Positions 47,314 through 60,085 are shown, counted from the stretch's first letter. The stretch: 64,000 bases of DNA from Iris pallida (GCA_029216955.1 JANAVB010033216.1:4944460-5008459), one strand, 5' to 3'. Translations and numbers: made by a program. Notes: generated from the sequence alone by a model not told the origin.

Positions 47314-50300
47314 CGAGTTAGCCGTTTCGGTTACGTTACTGTACCGAGTGGGCCAGCGATAGGATAATATAATAGTATCTCAATCCACAATTGCCTTGAA
47401 AACTCTTTTGAATTTATCATCATCCTCGAAGCTCGAAATTAAAGTTGATCAACTTTTTTGATCTCCTTATTTTGGATTCTCGTTACTCCATCTTTCGGAA
47501 GGATGTACGCTCGTGCTTGGTGAACCATCTACTCCATCATTGAATAGTACATAATTGATAAAATTTTGCTAGAAAATATTTATTAAGAGAGGATTGGGTA
47601 GGTACCTCTATTAGGTAGACCGAGCAGATTGGACGGGTAATATATGATTCTCATCGACAACTTAACTCTAGCGAGAGACTTTAGGATCAATGAATTACAA
47701 CCCTTCTACCCTTATCTATACTAGAAAGAGATATATTGGAGGAACCGGAAGGAATATATAGTAGAACTTTAGAGATTAGTTGCAGTTCCCCACTAGAAGT
47801 GATAGTCACCCGGGGAAGACTAGTGGAAAAGGGCCAAAGTGTCTCATTATAAATAGAAAGATTCAACAAGCATCACCTAGCATTAACTTCCACTCTTACT
47901 CAATAGAAAGGTGTATAATGGGTAGGCGTATTTGTGGGTGCTAGATGGTAGACTAGAAAGAGCAAATTGTAATCATTCATTTAAAGGTTGATATGTGATC
48001 TATGGAAGTATGGCTTAAGGTTTAAGAAATATATTTAGTATTTATATCCTTTGAGATTAGACCTACCTAGAAACTCGACGGTAAAATTAAAAATCTTATC
48101 TTGAGAAGACCATCGGATCATACACATTTATATAGGATAGTAGAAATCCTAGAACACCTTGTAGATAGAATAGTAAGGTTGGACTAAGTTACAAATAGTG
48201 GTTATGAAGAAGGAGGGATCGTAGAAGAAGCACTCTAGATAGGCAATAGAGATCAAAGAGGGTGATGACCTAGCGGACTGCATTCTTAGGTTGTAATACC
48301 TTATTAGTGAAGATAACATCTAAGAAGACCCTGTCATAGAATGGAGCAAAGAGATTGGAGATAGGAAATCCTAGGGTGTCATAAGTTAAGTCATAACCTT
48401 AAAAGATTAGTTAGCAATAATCTCAAGAATCAAATGCTATCATAGGAAACCTTGTTAGAAAAGCCAACATTCTAGTAGGAGTAGAAGCTCGACATCCTCC
48501 GTCTAACTGATCATCCGAAGCTTAGGATGTCGTAGAACCTCAGGTAGGGTTCGTCCTTGATCATGCCACTACCCCTTCAATTACGAATACGTTTTGCAAC
48601 TTTCTCTAATGATTTTTGTCATAACTAGTCATCTCATTTAGGTGAATGAGTATAGCCTATATTCCTATCCTAATCCGAGCCACACTAAGGATAAATATTT
48701 ACTCCTCTGTACCTCTATAAATATACCATCCATATCACGGTAGGTACCAGACCTTACCTACTCAAATTTTTTTGATCAAGTCACTATGACTTAATGCTCC
48801 TTACATATAGTCATAATTGATTTCTTTCAAAATAATTTCCTTATCCTCTTTTATTGTGCTACCATTTTATTCTGATAACTCAGGATTCTATAATATCAAG
48901 ATGATAGGGCCTCACAAATTTTAGGGTTTTTCTATAATTATGAGTGATTGGGAGAATTTTTGTTCCAAATAAGCTAATAAGTCAGTAGTTTATGACACCC
49001 ACTTTCTTATTAGACTATTTCGTGTCCGCTACCTTGACTTTGATATTTGGAGCGCAAGACTAGCGGTTACCTCCAAAAAAATTCCATATACATGATCCAG
49101 ACAAGTCCACCTTCGATTATGCCTATCATGTCCCATTCAAATGCGTCTCCTCGTGCACTATCTTTAAAGCACAACATTCAGGCCTAAGGCCTCAACCTTA
49201 GCCACCCCCGCGATACCATTAACCATTCCAACCTAATTTGAAGGCTCGACCTCGACCAACCCTTTCAACCCACCATACAATTTTAGTAGACAGGCTGTTA
49301 AACTTGGTGTTAGTTATAGCCTCAATAAAATATGATTCCCTTGTGATAGATTCTAGGGTGTTTGTTATGAATAGAATGGCTTGGTAAATCGTGTATTTAA
49401 GGTTGGACCAAGATTGTGAATAACCATTATTTATGGATATTTTCATTTGAAGATATGACTCTATGCTTCACGAAACTAGCTAAATAGCTAAGGTGGGTAG
49501 AATTTTATAGATATTCCCCTAAGATGGAAGTTAGAATAGAGTACATTGTAAGATTTGACCCTGACGAGAGACCCTAAGATTACTAGACTAATCTATGCTA
49601 CCCTTTGTCTAAGATATAACCTTGAATAGAAGTACTAAAGAGATTTTTATCGAGTGCTAATATCATGATAGGTGACCTAGAAGTATTAAATAGAGTATTT
49701 AGGTTTGAGTTAGACTAGATGACTATCTCTATATATGGTAAGACTAGCCTTGAAATGATCTACAAAATACCATGAGTAGAAGAATTGACCAATAGGTGTG
49801 TGTATTTGTTCAGCTCAGCCTCAACCCTTGTCAAGCATATATGTGAAAATTTTTAGGTTTACTTCTAAAATTTGTATAGCCTGTTGATTATCAGAAGAAG
49901 TAGAGTATTGTTTTCCTTCTAATTTATTAAAGACCTGACCTATATAGGAATAGTGTTGAATTAGTAATAATATTTTTTTCATTGACCAATAGCACCATAG
50001 TGGTACTTAGGACTCCTTAGAAAGTCTTGATTTCATTCCTCAATAGTCAAGTTTTGTATTCTTATAGGGAATTGTACCGTACTAGCACATCTCACCAGTA
50101 TGATTATGACCTTGACCTCGTTGCTTAAGTTAGAACGAACCTAGAACTAAGGGTACCTTATTTCCTGGTAGGTTGTGTGAACTTAGAATTCCAATAGTAG
50201 TAATGTCCTTTAGAAATTATGTTTGATTAGTTTCTTTTATATCATGTTTTAAATTTGAGGATATCATGCAAGACCAAGCAGACAGCCATAAGGACATCTT

Positions 50301-50490
50301 CAGTAGAAGGTCACCTTGTACCAGATAAAGGGGCTCCTAACTTGTCACTCTTGCGACAAAAAGAGATATGTTCAGAAGAATTACAAGAAGAAGTTAGGAC
50401 GGTGACAAGAATTATTTGTTATTATTAATATTATGTGCTGTTATATTGATTGTGTAATTTTGAGGACGCAATTCTTTAAGGTGGGTAGGT
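47314..50490. other. C3 interior, no readable gene
   Basis: About 3.2 kb of AT-rich sequence with stops in all frames. I recognise only the homology to the C1 interior at its left end and the pol-end/polypurine signature at its right end (50,458-50,489). It should have held gag-pol; too decayed to assign domains by eye. Confidence 0.6.
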
Positions 50491-50589
50491 TGTAAGCCCC
50501 CTAGATTTTTAGAATTATTTTAAATTTATTTTCATTATTTTGTTTAATATAATTATTGATATATATATTTTCCCACTTTTATTTTCTAA

Positions 50590-51136
50590 CAGCCCGAGAT
50601 CTTTGAACAGAGCACACGCGCCATGTGTCATTGACTTAGTTCTAATCACGAACGGGTTACAACCACCCAAGATCTTGTCAATAAGCGAATCTCAATAATT
50701 GTCACGTGTCGGCTCATCCGCAGCCTAACAGTACAGTTACAACAGATTCAGTCCTACCTTTACACGCGCAGCGCCTCTGCGCCCAATAGATCATTCGTGT
50801 AGCATTCCTACGCTAATGAGTGGACATTCCATAAAGTAGCTATAAATAGAAGGATCATTTCTTTATTTCACACACAGAGACAGTCGCACAAACACAGGGA
50901 GTCAGAGCACACTTCAGAGAGCCGAATTGTCGTTTCCTTGCAATCAAACATGAAGACTTGCTATTTTCTCTCGATCGTCGTCGGATCGCCAATGGAGTAA
51001 AGAAATCTGAAGCAGTATTCGATCTCCATCATCACATGCTCCCAGATAAACAAATTGTACTTGAAGGATCCCATAGAGGTTCAAAGTTGTACTCTTCTTT
51101 TGTTTGTTAAATATAAAAGTTCATCTCAACTTTTCA
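50590..51136 (+). repeat. LTR of an Ogre/Tat-type Ty3/gypsy element (left border approximate)
   Basis: Plus-strand LTR with a TATA box TATAAATAGAAGG (50,841) and a downstream CACACACAGAGACAGTC leader, ending about 14 bases before an Ogre/Tat primer site. The left border is not determined; it lies inside the C3 3' LTR. Confidence 0.6.
50841..50853 (+). promoter_or_regulatory. TATA box of the Ogre/Tat-type LTR
   Basis: TATAAATAGAAGG, followed about 30 bases later by a CA-rich likely start region. Confidence 0.6.
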
Positions 51137-51149
51137 ATGGTAAAAAAGC

Positions 51150-51167
51150 TGGCGACTCTGCTGGGGA
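51150..51167 (+). other. Primer-binding site of Ogre/Tat type (tRNA-Arg)
   Basis: TGGCGACTCTGCTGGGGA, the primer site known from plant Ogre/Tat-lineage elements and attributed to tRNA-Arg. It is followed by a decayed leader without a convincing gag. Confidence 0.75.
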
Positions 51168-52952
51168 CGTCTTTCTCCTCCAACGAGAAAGTAGTGATGC
51201 AATCCGACGACAACATGTTCGGGTCCTCCCAAAAGACGTTGGTCGTACGCTTCAACCATTAATCTTATGAGGACTTCGTCTCAGAAGGCAGCGCGAGTCC
51301 TTTGAAGCGGATAATAAAAACGAAGAAGACTCGCCAAATCTGGGTGCCCAAAGGAGCTGCGTCGTGCATCGATACCAAGGAGATTGTGCCCCAAAGGTGG
51401 CAAAACTAGGGCGCGCATCATGTGCCCGCGTCGCCTCTCATGGCTGCTGGCTCAGTCAGCAAGCCCAGTGCTACCTCCCAAGTGGCGCAGGGTCTGAGAA
51501 GTGCATTACTGAATGCCATTTCCAGTCTTTCCGCTCTCAATCAAAAGTATAATGCGGAAAGAACAAGGACGCATCCACTCTCCCGCGTATGTAGTCTGCT
51601 GCACTCGGAAATCCTTCTGTCTTTGACAGAATCACTTGCTATATGGACAAGAAAAGTTGGACTCTGAGTACTACGCGCCTTTGCGGGCTAGTACAAAAAA
51701 GTCCAGGGCAGCATGAGAGGTATATGCTCGTCGTGCTATGCCAACTGTGATCCAGAAGCGAGTGCTAACTATCATGCACAAGACTGATGGTAAACTATAT
51801 CGAACTGACTCAGGTCCTTCTGCACCCAAAATGGGTCAGTCCTCAAAGTCTTCCTGCCACTTGGGTGCAGCTCTTGCACATGAACCAAGCCAGGGGCAAA
51901 TATTGTGATGATAGTAGGAACGTGAAGTAGGCCTATATCACAATCAAACTCCCGCTAATAACTCAAACGTAGCTTATACGCCAGGAATGAGTCAGGGACT
52001 ACACTGTCCTTAATCACACCCATGCCAATGCTTGGCCGCACGCATGAAGTAGGAACGAATAAGGACTCCCCCTCGCATGATTTGTATTATGTGATCAGTC
52101 ACAAACGCAAAGATAGGGAGATAACTACTAAACATGGTACACCCCCATAGGGCATACTTGTGCTAGTATCACCATCAACTACTGCTATTACAAAATAGTG
52201 GCGCTACACCAAGGCAGTCCGTGTTTCAACAACTACAGCCTGCTTTACCCGTTCGACATCATCTCTAAAAAAAGCTACCGGTTGATGACGAAGGAGAACT
52301 TCTAATCGCCTCGTGCCATGTTAGTTCAAATTCTCCTTCTCATAGAGGGAATGTCAGAACCAATAACCCTTCGGTCTCGGCTAGCGCATCAGAGAGTAGA
52401 CCTCGGGGGAATAAAACAATAGTCCTACTACCGGGGTATTCCAAAATACCCAATTAAAAATGAAATCTGCATATGCAATATGGACTGGGGGTAGCCAGGC
52501 CCCGATCATTCACAATAACCTCTTGTTCCAAGAAGACGATATCTATCAAGGAATAGATACCGATGCGGCTGGGGGTGGTCAACTTTAGGACTCAGAAGAG
52601 GAGGCTTGTTGCCAATCTTTCTACAGGACAGCGAGGCTGAGAGTGAGAGGTCCACTATCCCGTCTACTTCCTCCCACATCATGCCTGTCTACATAATAGG
52701 GGTAGAAATGAAGAAAAGTGAGATGCCTCAACTCCAAATCTCCTACAGCACTTTGACACCTTGGAGACGGGGCTTCAAACTCTCACCTCCTCTATGCAAG
52801 CCTTAACACAAGTTGTGCTCGAGACTTGTCAAGAGAAGAGGGTACAACTAGAGGAGAGGGTACAACTATAATTTTGCTACAACTTTGAAGGATTTCTTTT
52901 GAACAAGAGGTTATATCGATTAAGGATTGTCAATTATCAAAATAGGGAAGAT
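51168..52952. mobile_element. Unassigned retroelement relics
   Basis: No domain can be recognised. Short plus-strand frames at 51,055-51,270, 51,364-51,552 and 52,606-52,806 show no known motif. The last 70 bases (GTCAATTATCAAAATAGGGAAGAT) look like the 3' end and polypurine tract of a SIRE-type copia element directly before its LTR at 52,953. Confidence 0.45.
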
Positions 52953-54007
52953 TGTTGGCCCATTGGTCATGGTCGAACCGATTTTGATAATCGTCTAAAC
53001 TCGAACTCGATATAAAGGATACTCATAATAGACTACGACAACCAGTACTTATACCTTTCGAGATTTGTACAGTCGTCGCGTCTGTCTTTATTTTTCTTCT
53101 CAAATGTATTTTTTTTACTATTTTTATTGAGTCTAAAAAACAATGTAAACTGCGTCGTATTGGCAAATTGGCTTAAACCAAAAACGTTTTTCAAACTATC
53201 CAACTTGTTTTTCAAAGCTACCAATTATTTTTTAAACAAACCCAAAAACCTGTATTTGTAAAATAATCCCTAAAGTCCAACAGTTCCAAAGAGCCCAAAA
53301 CCATGTTTTATACCCTAGATTCTGACCTAAACAGAAGACCAGAGTTTGGCCCAAACTCGGGTACCTGATTTGGTAATCCCTATAAACATGTTCTCCCTGT
53401 AGACTCGGTTGCAACAATCAAATTTTTGAACGTTTGGCATCCGAATTCGGTTAGAAATCGGTTTTCAGCAATCCTATAAATAGAGAATAGATTTTCATTC
53501 TAATCACTCATTTACTTTCTATCTTCTCTTATCTTAAGCTTTCTAAGATATTCAAAGCTCTCATTTTCAAATCCTAAGCTTGTTTTACAATCTCTAGTCT
53601 ACTTGCCAGTATGGTATGGTCTAGAAGTTTCAGAGAGTTGTAATCAAAGGCTTGATCCAGAAGTTCACACTTCACAATTGAAGTCGGTCGAGCACTTTGA
53701 ATTTAAAGCTCGATGTTGTAAGAGTAGCAAGCGTTCGATTTAAAGCTTGTATTTCCAATAGTGGATTTCAAACTCAGAGTAAGAGTCCTCCGGCCTAGAC
53801 TAGTCCTCACAAAAGGAAAACCAGGATACATCACTGTGTTTGCTTTTGCTCTATGTCCCTTTTATTTACTGTTTATATATATATAACCGTGAAATAGCTA
53901 CTGCAACACGATAGTGATATAGTAATGCTTATTTTTAATTACTAATATTCCGTTGTACACTCTATTTACCCCATCTAGACTATATACTGCTGCATATCGA
54001 TCCTACA
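52953..54007 (+). repeat. Copia LTR
   Basis: TGTTGGCCCATTGGTC to TCCTACA, 1,055 bp, with a TATA box CTATAAATAGAG at 53,473. Flanked on the left by a polypurine-like tract and on the right by a primer site, which is unusual for one LTR. Confidence 0.8.
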
Positions 54008-54009
54008 AT

Positions 54010-54021
54010 TGGTATCAAAGC
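54010..54021 (+). other. Copia primer-binding site (initiator-Met)
   Basis: TGGTATCAAAGC, one change from the common plant initiator-Met site TGGTATCAGAGC, two bases after the LTR end. Confidence 0.85.
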
Positions 54022-54100
54022 GGGTTAATTGACAAGTCTTCTCTTATTAGTTAAACGTTTCTGTCATTTACTTGCATATACTCTTTAAAGACACTGTCAC

Positions 54101-55548
54101 ATGGCTAATGCATGTGTAGGACATTCCACCAACAGACCTCCATTGTTTAATGGAACCAACTACACTTACTGGAAAACACGAATGAGCTTCTACGTGAAGT
54201 CATTAGATTTTCACCTTTGGTCAATCGTTATTTATGGCTATAAAAAGCCGTCTCGTATAGTTGTTGATGGTGAACTTGTTGATAAACCATACGATAAGTA
54301 TACTGATAATGAAAAGAAATAATCTAGTCTTGACACTCATGCTATTAACATATTGTTTTGTGTAGTAGACATGACTGAATTTAACATGGTGTCCACTTGC
54401 ATAACATCACATGAATTATGAAAGCTTCTATAGGTGACTCATGAAGGCACGACTCAAGTCAAAGAATCAAAGATCAGCAGATTGAGTCAGCAATACAAGG
54501 CATTTAAGATGAAGCCAAATGCGACGATTACTCAGATGTTCACCCGTTTCCTTGATATTGAAAATTCGTTGTCTTCTCTTGGTAAGGAGTACAACAATCA
54601 CGAAAAGATTCACAAAGTACTGAGGGATCTCACAAAGAACTGGAACCCTATGGCTACAACAATCATTGAAGGGAACGACCTCACAACAATATTATTTGAA
54701 ACACTCATGGGGAAGCTGATGACTCACGAACTGAATTTGTAAGATTTTGAAGAATCGACACCCAAAGAGAAATCAAATACAAAAGAATAATTGAAAAGGA
54801 GTCTGAAGACGGTGACTCAGATGGTGAAGAGCAAGCTCTCATTGTAAGAAATTTCAAAAAGTTCCTAAAGTTCAATCGTCGAAACAAGAACATCATGAAC
54901 AACAACAACAATGACGATAAAGAGCAAATATGCTACGGATGCAAAAATAAAAGACACATCAAGAAATACTGTTCGTCAGCATCATCGATCAAGAAGGGTA
55001 ACAAATATGAAAAGAGTTACACGATGAAATCAACGTGTAGAAAGTATGCAAACACAAGCATATGGCACGAAAGTGAAGCCAGCGACTCAGAAGACGATAG
55101 TTCTCAAGATCCTGCAAATGTGTGCCTAATGGCGTTCGATCAGGTAACTACTAACCCTCTACATGAAGACTTCACTTTTGATGAGCTAGGTGGTGCATTT
55201 AGTGACCTCCTTTAAGACCATAGGAAATTGCTAGGCAAATACAAAACTTCTAATAAGGTACTCAAGGAACACAAACTTGAGATAGAAAGATTGACCCTAC
55301 TACTAGAAGATGTTAGAAAGAATCAACCCTTTAGTGAGACTAGTGAGTTAGCTTCTATCAGGCTACAATTATATGAAGCATCACGCACACTTGAAGAAAA
55401 GGACAAGACCATAGCTCAATTGCAAGAAGACTATCAAATCGAGAAGAAGAAGAGTATCAATGCGTTGACTAGGAATGATGCCCTAACAACTGACTATAAT
55501 AGATTGTTTGACACTTCCAAAAAGTTGATTACTAGGCTAGAAAAATAA
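54101..55548 (+). pseudogene. gag: Copia gag pseudogene (SIRE type)
   Basis: Starts MANACVGHSTNRPPLFNGTNYTYWKTRM-like, the N-terminus typical of SIRE-type Gag. The same frame runs through three stops near 54,320-54,436 (in contexts KK-stop-SSLD, HEL-stop-KLL-stop-VTHEGT) that fit CAA, TGG and CAG codons turned into stops. It continues with VTHEGTTQVKESKI, FKMKPNATITQMF, VLRDLTKNWNPMATTI. After a frame change between 54,742 and 54,895 a knuckle CYGCKNKRHIKKYC (CX2CX4HX4C) follows, then an acidic region. From 55,228 comes a charged, probably coiled-coil stretch (EIERLTLLLEDV, LEEKDKTIAQLQEDYQIEKKK), which is the C-terminal extension seen in this lineage. Confidence 0.85.
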
Positions 55549-55575
55549 CCGATATCGACTGTTTCCTCTCCTAAC

Positions 55576-56500
55576 ATGTGTCACTTATCCAAAATGATCA
55601 TTGTCCAACCAAAGACTGACAAACCTAAGACGTATGGCAATCCTATACATGCTTTTTATTATAAATATCCTCCTAAAGCCCATTGGACTAGCAAACAAGT
55701 ACACAAGACCAACACTTCATCTAACATTCATGCACATGCTGGATGTCACCACTGTAGCACCCATGGTCATATTTCTTTTGTATGTAGAGTTAGAAGATTA
55801 GTTGATTTGAATATTTGTACTTGGGTACCAAAAGCTAACGTGTCAGGACCTTATAAGAAAAGGGTACCAAGAGTTTTATTTGCAAATTGTTTTGTAGGTG
55901 GAACATCCAACCCATTCTTGGAGCAAGTGGATTCTCGACAGCGGTTGCTTACGACACATGACTGGCAATGTATTTTTTTTTACAACACTGTCAAAGAAGA
56001 AAGAAGGATATGTCTCCTTCGAAAACAACTTGAAAGGGTTACATTATAGGTATTGGCAACATTTGTAAGGTTCCCTATCCCATTATCAAAGATGTATGTC
56101 TTGTAACAGAATTAAAGTATAACCTACTCAGCATAAGGCATTTAGCTGATTATGGTTATGGTATTAATTTTGTTAAAATGTACTATAGTTGATAGCTCAA
56201 CTAGTAGTACTATTTTTGAAGGTATTAGGGAACATAATATCTATGTTTTCTATCTTTTGGTGAATACTAATATTGTAGGTGGATGCCTATACGCCAAAAA
56301 TAACGAGAGTCAACTGTGGCACATGATGCTAGGTCATGCAAACATGGACATGTGAGATTATCCACAAAGAAATTGATACAGGCTTACCAGATATCGTTTT
56401 CAAGAAAGACATGGTATGTAGCGACTATGAAAAAAAATAAAGCTACTAGATCAATCTTTAAATCGATCAATGCTGTAAGTACTATTCGACCTCTATAATT
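55576..56500 (+). pseudogene. pol: Copia protease and pre-integrase relic
   Basis: Around 55,920-55,970, in a frame different from the one upstream, the sequence reads WILDSGCLRHMTG: the copia aspartic-protease motif D-S-G followed by HMTG. A second frame change follows. At 56,300-56,345 the pre-integrase motif ESQLWHMMLGHAN is seen, with the conserved His of the zinc-binding HHCC region. Stops are frequent. Confidence 0.75.
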
Positions 56501-56842
56501 ATTACATCTAGATCTATTTGGACCCAACAGAGTTGCTAGTCTAAATAGTAAGCTATATGCCTTTATAATTGTAGATGTTTACTCCGAATACACGTGGGTA
56601 TATTTCCTTGCTCATAAGAACGACGCACTATCAGAATTTGTCACATTGTGTACAAAGGTACAAAATGAGAAAGACTTCATGATTACTTGCATTCAAAGTG
56701 ATCATGGTGGCGAATTCGAGAATGCTAACCTCAAGCAATTTTGTGACACACACGAATATTTACATAAATTTTCTTGCCCTAAGACTCCGAAAATGGCGTT
56801 GTGGAATGTAAGAATAGAACTCTTAACGAAATGGCTAGAGTA
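56500..56842 (+). pseudogene. pol: Copia integrase core relic
   Basis: Reads LHLDLFGPNRVAS, IIVDVYSEYTWVYFLAHK and CIQSDHGGEFEN, that is the D and D stations of the integrase DDE core (LDLFGP and SDHGGEF). It continues FCDTHEYLHKFSCPKTPK, then breaks where QNGVVERKNRTL would be expected: the frame reads MALWNVRIELL, so the catalytic Glu region is damaged. Stop at about 56,840. Confidence 0.85.
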
Positions 56843-57255
56843 ATGTTAAACAAATTTAGCTTGCCTAAATATTTTTGGGCTGAAGCTGTCCATACGACAT
56901 GCTACGTTCTAAACAGGGTTCTGATTTGATCTAAATCAAGAAGACTCCCTATGAACTATGGTTTAATAGGACCCCCTCTATTTCTTATTTTAAGATTTTT
57001 GGTTGCAAATGTTTCATTTTGAATACAAAAGAAAATTTGGGCAAATTTGGCACAAAAGTCAATGAAGGTATTTTTTTTAGGTTATGCGGCCAATAGCAAA
57101 TGTTACCAAGTCTTCAACAAGAAATCAATGTCAATAGAAGAATCAATCAACGTCACTTTGGTGAGATAAATAGTCAAATAAAGAATGACAGTGACGATGA
57201 AGGTCACGGTGCAATAAGCAATGCACCTACTGAAGTGGAACCCGAAACCAGCTAA

Positions 57256-58341
57256 TTGGAGAGTCAGCCAAAGAGAACGAAATTCATGGCTGACCACCCC
57301 AAGGACTTGGTAATATGTGTGATCATAAAAGGTGTGAGTACTCGTTCCTTAACTAGAGATATAGTTTCTAGTGTAGCATTTATTTCACAGTTAGAGCCTA
57401 AGAACATAGAAGAAGCTTGTAATGATATTTATTGGTTAGATGGTATGCAAGAGAAATTGAACCAATTTGAACGGAATCAAGTTTGGGAACTAGTTTCTAA
57501 GCCCATAGATCATTCGATAATTGGCACCTGTTGGGTATTCCGAAATAAACTTAATAAGAATGGTTTAGTCACATGTAACAAGACTCGACTCGTAGCTCAA
57601 GGATACAACCAAGAGGAAGGTATCGACTACGATGAGACATATGCCATAGTTGCGCGTTTAGAATCCATTCACATGTTATGTGCTTTTGTCTATTTTTACA
57701 ATTTCAAATTATTTCAAATGGATGTTAAAAATAGTTTTTTAAAATAGTTTTATAAAAGAAGAAGTTTATGTTGCTCAACCGCTGGTTTTACTAATTTTAA
57801 ATTTTTTTAATATGTTTTCAAGTTGAAGAAAAACTTATGCGGACTAAAACAAGCCCATCGTGCTTGGTATGACCGTCTAAGCTCTTTTCTACTTGAAAAA
57901 TATTTTTCAAAAGGCAAGGTTGATACAACACTTTTTATAAATTCTTTGAATAATAATCTGTTATTAGTAGAAATTTATGTCGATGATATTATTTTCGGTT
58001 CTACTGATGAATCTCTTTGTCAAGATTTTTTTAAGTGCATACAGAGTGAGTTTGAGATGAGCATGATGAGGAAGTTAAAGTTCTTCCTTGGACTGAAAAT
58101 CAAGCAAACCATAAATGAGACGTTCATTAATCAAGCTAAATACACAAATGATCTGCTAAAAAAGTTTGATCTAGAGTCAGCCAAACCGCTTGGAACTCCG
58201 ATGTCAACTTCAACTAAACTTGACATAGATGAACAAGGCAAACCAGTCGACACACATAAGTATCGAAGTATGATCGATAGTTTTTTGTATCTAACTGCTA
58301 GTTATCCTGATATAATGTTTAGTGTTTGCTTATGTGCATGA
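57256..58341 (+). pseudogene. pol: Copia reverse transcriptase pseudogene
   Basis: Two open segments. 57,256-57,747 carries LEPKNIEEACND, WLDGMQEKLNQFERNQVWELV, GTCWVFRNKLNKNG, TRLVAQGYNQEEGIDYDETYA and the block with the first catalytic Asp, KLFQMDVKNSFL, then a stop. 57,823-58,341 carries KKNLCGLKQAHRAWYDRLSSFL and the catalytic YVDDIIFGST, followed by FEMSMMRKLKFFLGLKIKQ and YRSMIDSFLYLTASYPDIMF. An indel and a stop separate the two between 57,747 and 57,823. The catalytic YVDD is intact. Confidence 0.92.
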
Positions 58342-58558
58342 TTCCAAGCTAACCAAAAGAAATCACATTGTGCGTTGTTAAGCATATCTTTCGATACCTT
58401 CGAGGCACTTCTTCTGTCGACTTGTGGTATCCCAAAACTACGTCCTTTAACATAACTAGTTATTCGGATTCTGATTTTGCTGGATGCAAAGTGGATAGAA
58501 AAAGTACTAGCAGAACGTGTCATTTACTAAGCTAAGCTTTAGTCTCTTTGTCATGACC
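58342..58558 (+). pseudogene. pol: Copia RNase H start, cut by element E
   Basis: Across frames one can read the QANQKKSH, FDTFEALLLSTCGIPK and DAKWIEKVLAERVIY-like relics of the copia RNase H region (Y-x-D-A-D-F-A-G-C-K-V-D-R-K-S-T-S area). The sequence stops at TCATGACC, where the element E LTR begins. Confidence 0.65.
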
Positions 58559-58902
58559 TGTCACGACCGTACCCTGATTAGGGACACGTGCACGTGGGTA
58601 CGTCCAGCCTACGCTGCAGAATCGGCAGTAGAACGCTGTATAGGTCTACTAGAAAGTATAGCATCTAGACACAATATATATGTACCTGTCATCTCCGCAC
58701 AGAGGTATATAATATCAACTCAATCATAAGATATCTAAGGAAGATAAGCACGAATATCATAAGATATGATGGAAAATAGATAAACTGAAATAGATGCAAG
58801 TCACCACACAAGATCAGTGTTTAAGACATAACACAATATCCAAATAAGTACTATTGAGTCTCAATACCCATCCGGAATGCAGTCCAGTCAAACCTAACTA
58901 GT

Positions 58903-59018
58903 CTAGGTCACTACTGGTAGTATGTCCTCTACGGACACTGGCATAAGAAGGAGATCATGGTAATAGTCACCGTCGGTGCCATAACCATAATAGGTCGAGC
59001 AGTCAACATCTAAATCCT
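58903..59018 (-). other. Acidic mini-exon candidate, E LTR
   Basis: Sense: CCTGAC, then GTTTACAG, then EDLDVDCSTYYGYGTDGDYYHD and VSVEDILPVVT-stop. This is the most diverged member; it keeps the STYYG and VEDI-P-V blocks. Confidence 0.45.
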
Positions 59019-59875
59019 CTGTAAACATCAACAGGGTTATCCTGTCAGGAAAATGAACGAGCACAAACACCAACAACAATTTCATAGTATTGACAAATAC
59101 TATAAGAGACAATCATAATAGAATACAAGATGATATATCACGACTGGAATATAAATAGGATATGTGAAACAGGAATCATGTCATGGTGTAACGTACAAGA
59201 AAGTAGAACTTAACAGGAATAACTGATATACAATGTAAATATAAAATGTGCCTCGAGTATTAGAGCAATTATGTGATCGGCTTGGGTGCAAGACTCGAAG
59301 CTTTCCATTTGGCTCGGCTATCACAAGATGAAACAAGATAGGGCCTAGCCGACAAACATGGAAACTGAGCACAAGAAATGATCTCACTACACCCTACGTA
59401 TGGTGAGGGTGGCACAAGCACAAGAAATGGAACAAGGTGGATTTGATCACATAACCCCTAATAACTCACCATCCCCGAATAGTATATGGATCCGGACACA
59501 TCACGTCATGGCACGAGATTCTCCAAGAGGGTAGCTAATCCTCCTCAGGAATCGATGTCTATAAAAGTACATGAAACAAGATCGAACAATTTACCAATAT
59601 ACCATGGTAACCCAGGAATGACATCTCATGATAGGATCCGACATATATTAGTCCGTGTACCATCATGTTGGGAATCAAATAAAATACTATAACTTAATCG
59701 GATATAGTAGATATCAAGACAATAAAAACTTTCAGCGAATGTACTCTCTTGCGGTCTTGAGCTGTCAAATGGGATCGATGCTCAGAGTGATGTCACATAC
59801 CTAAAGAAGAGATATACATGAGTTAATTAGGGTTTAACTGTGTTAGACATGATTTTCTAATGTATGCTATGAAAT

Positions 59876-60085
59876 CTAGGTCAAATTCAGTCAAACTAGG
59901 TCAGACTAAGTCAAATTAGGTCACATGATGTCAAACTAAGTCAAACTAGGTCAAGTGTTGACTTACAATTGACTTTTGGTCAACTGGTCAACTCTGGTCA
60001 ACTCCTAGTCCAATCTAGGTCAAGTGTTGTCTTGTAGTTGACCTTGAGTCAAAATAGTCAACCTTCGTCAAACAGGGTCAATTCT
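59876..60085. promoter_or_regulatory. GGTCAA cluster in the E LTR
   Basis: At least ten GGTCAA/AGTCAA words in 210 bases (sense TTGACC/TTGACT). Confidence 0.5.

Larger units (their letters stand above)
46180..50590 (+). mobile_element. Family-C element C3: degraded Ty3/gypsy element
   Basis: Plus-strand relic: LTR part 46,180-47,288 ending GGGACATGACA, primer-site-like sequence at 47,299-47,313, interior 47,289-50,490 with no readable gag or pol, then the pol-end signature TTTTGAGGACGCAATTC (about 50,458), polypurine AAGGTGGGTAGG and a 3' LTR start TGTAAGCCCC at 50,491. The interior near 47,330-47,730 matches C1 (31,830-32,250) in reverse complement. The left LTR is cut by element D, the right LTR after about 100 bases. 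Confidence 0.72.
52953..58558 (+). mobile_element. SIRE-type Ty1/copia element, 3' end lost
   Basis: Plus-strand copia element: LTR 52,953-54,007, initiator-Met primer site at 54,010, gag, protease, integrase and reverse transcriptase relics in copia order (integrase before reverse transcriptase). It is cut in the RNase H region by the LTR of element E at 58,559. Frames are broken by many stops and several frame changes; no product can be complete. Confidence 0.9.

Noticed and set aside
46180..50590. Possible host gene in the 4.4-kb stretch between elements D and the Ogre/Tat LTR
   Set aside because: Homology to C1 at one end and the pol-end/polypurine signature at the other show it is a decayed LTR element; no exon pattern seen.
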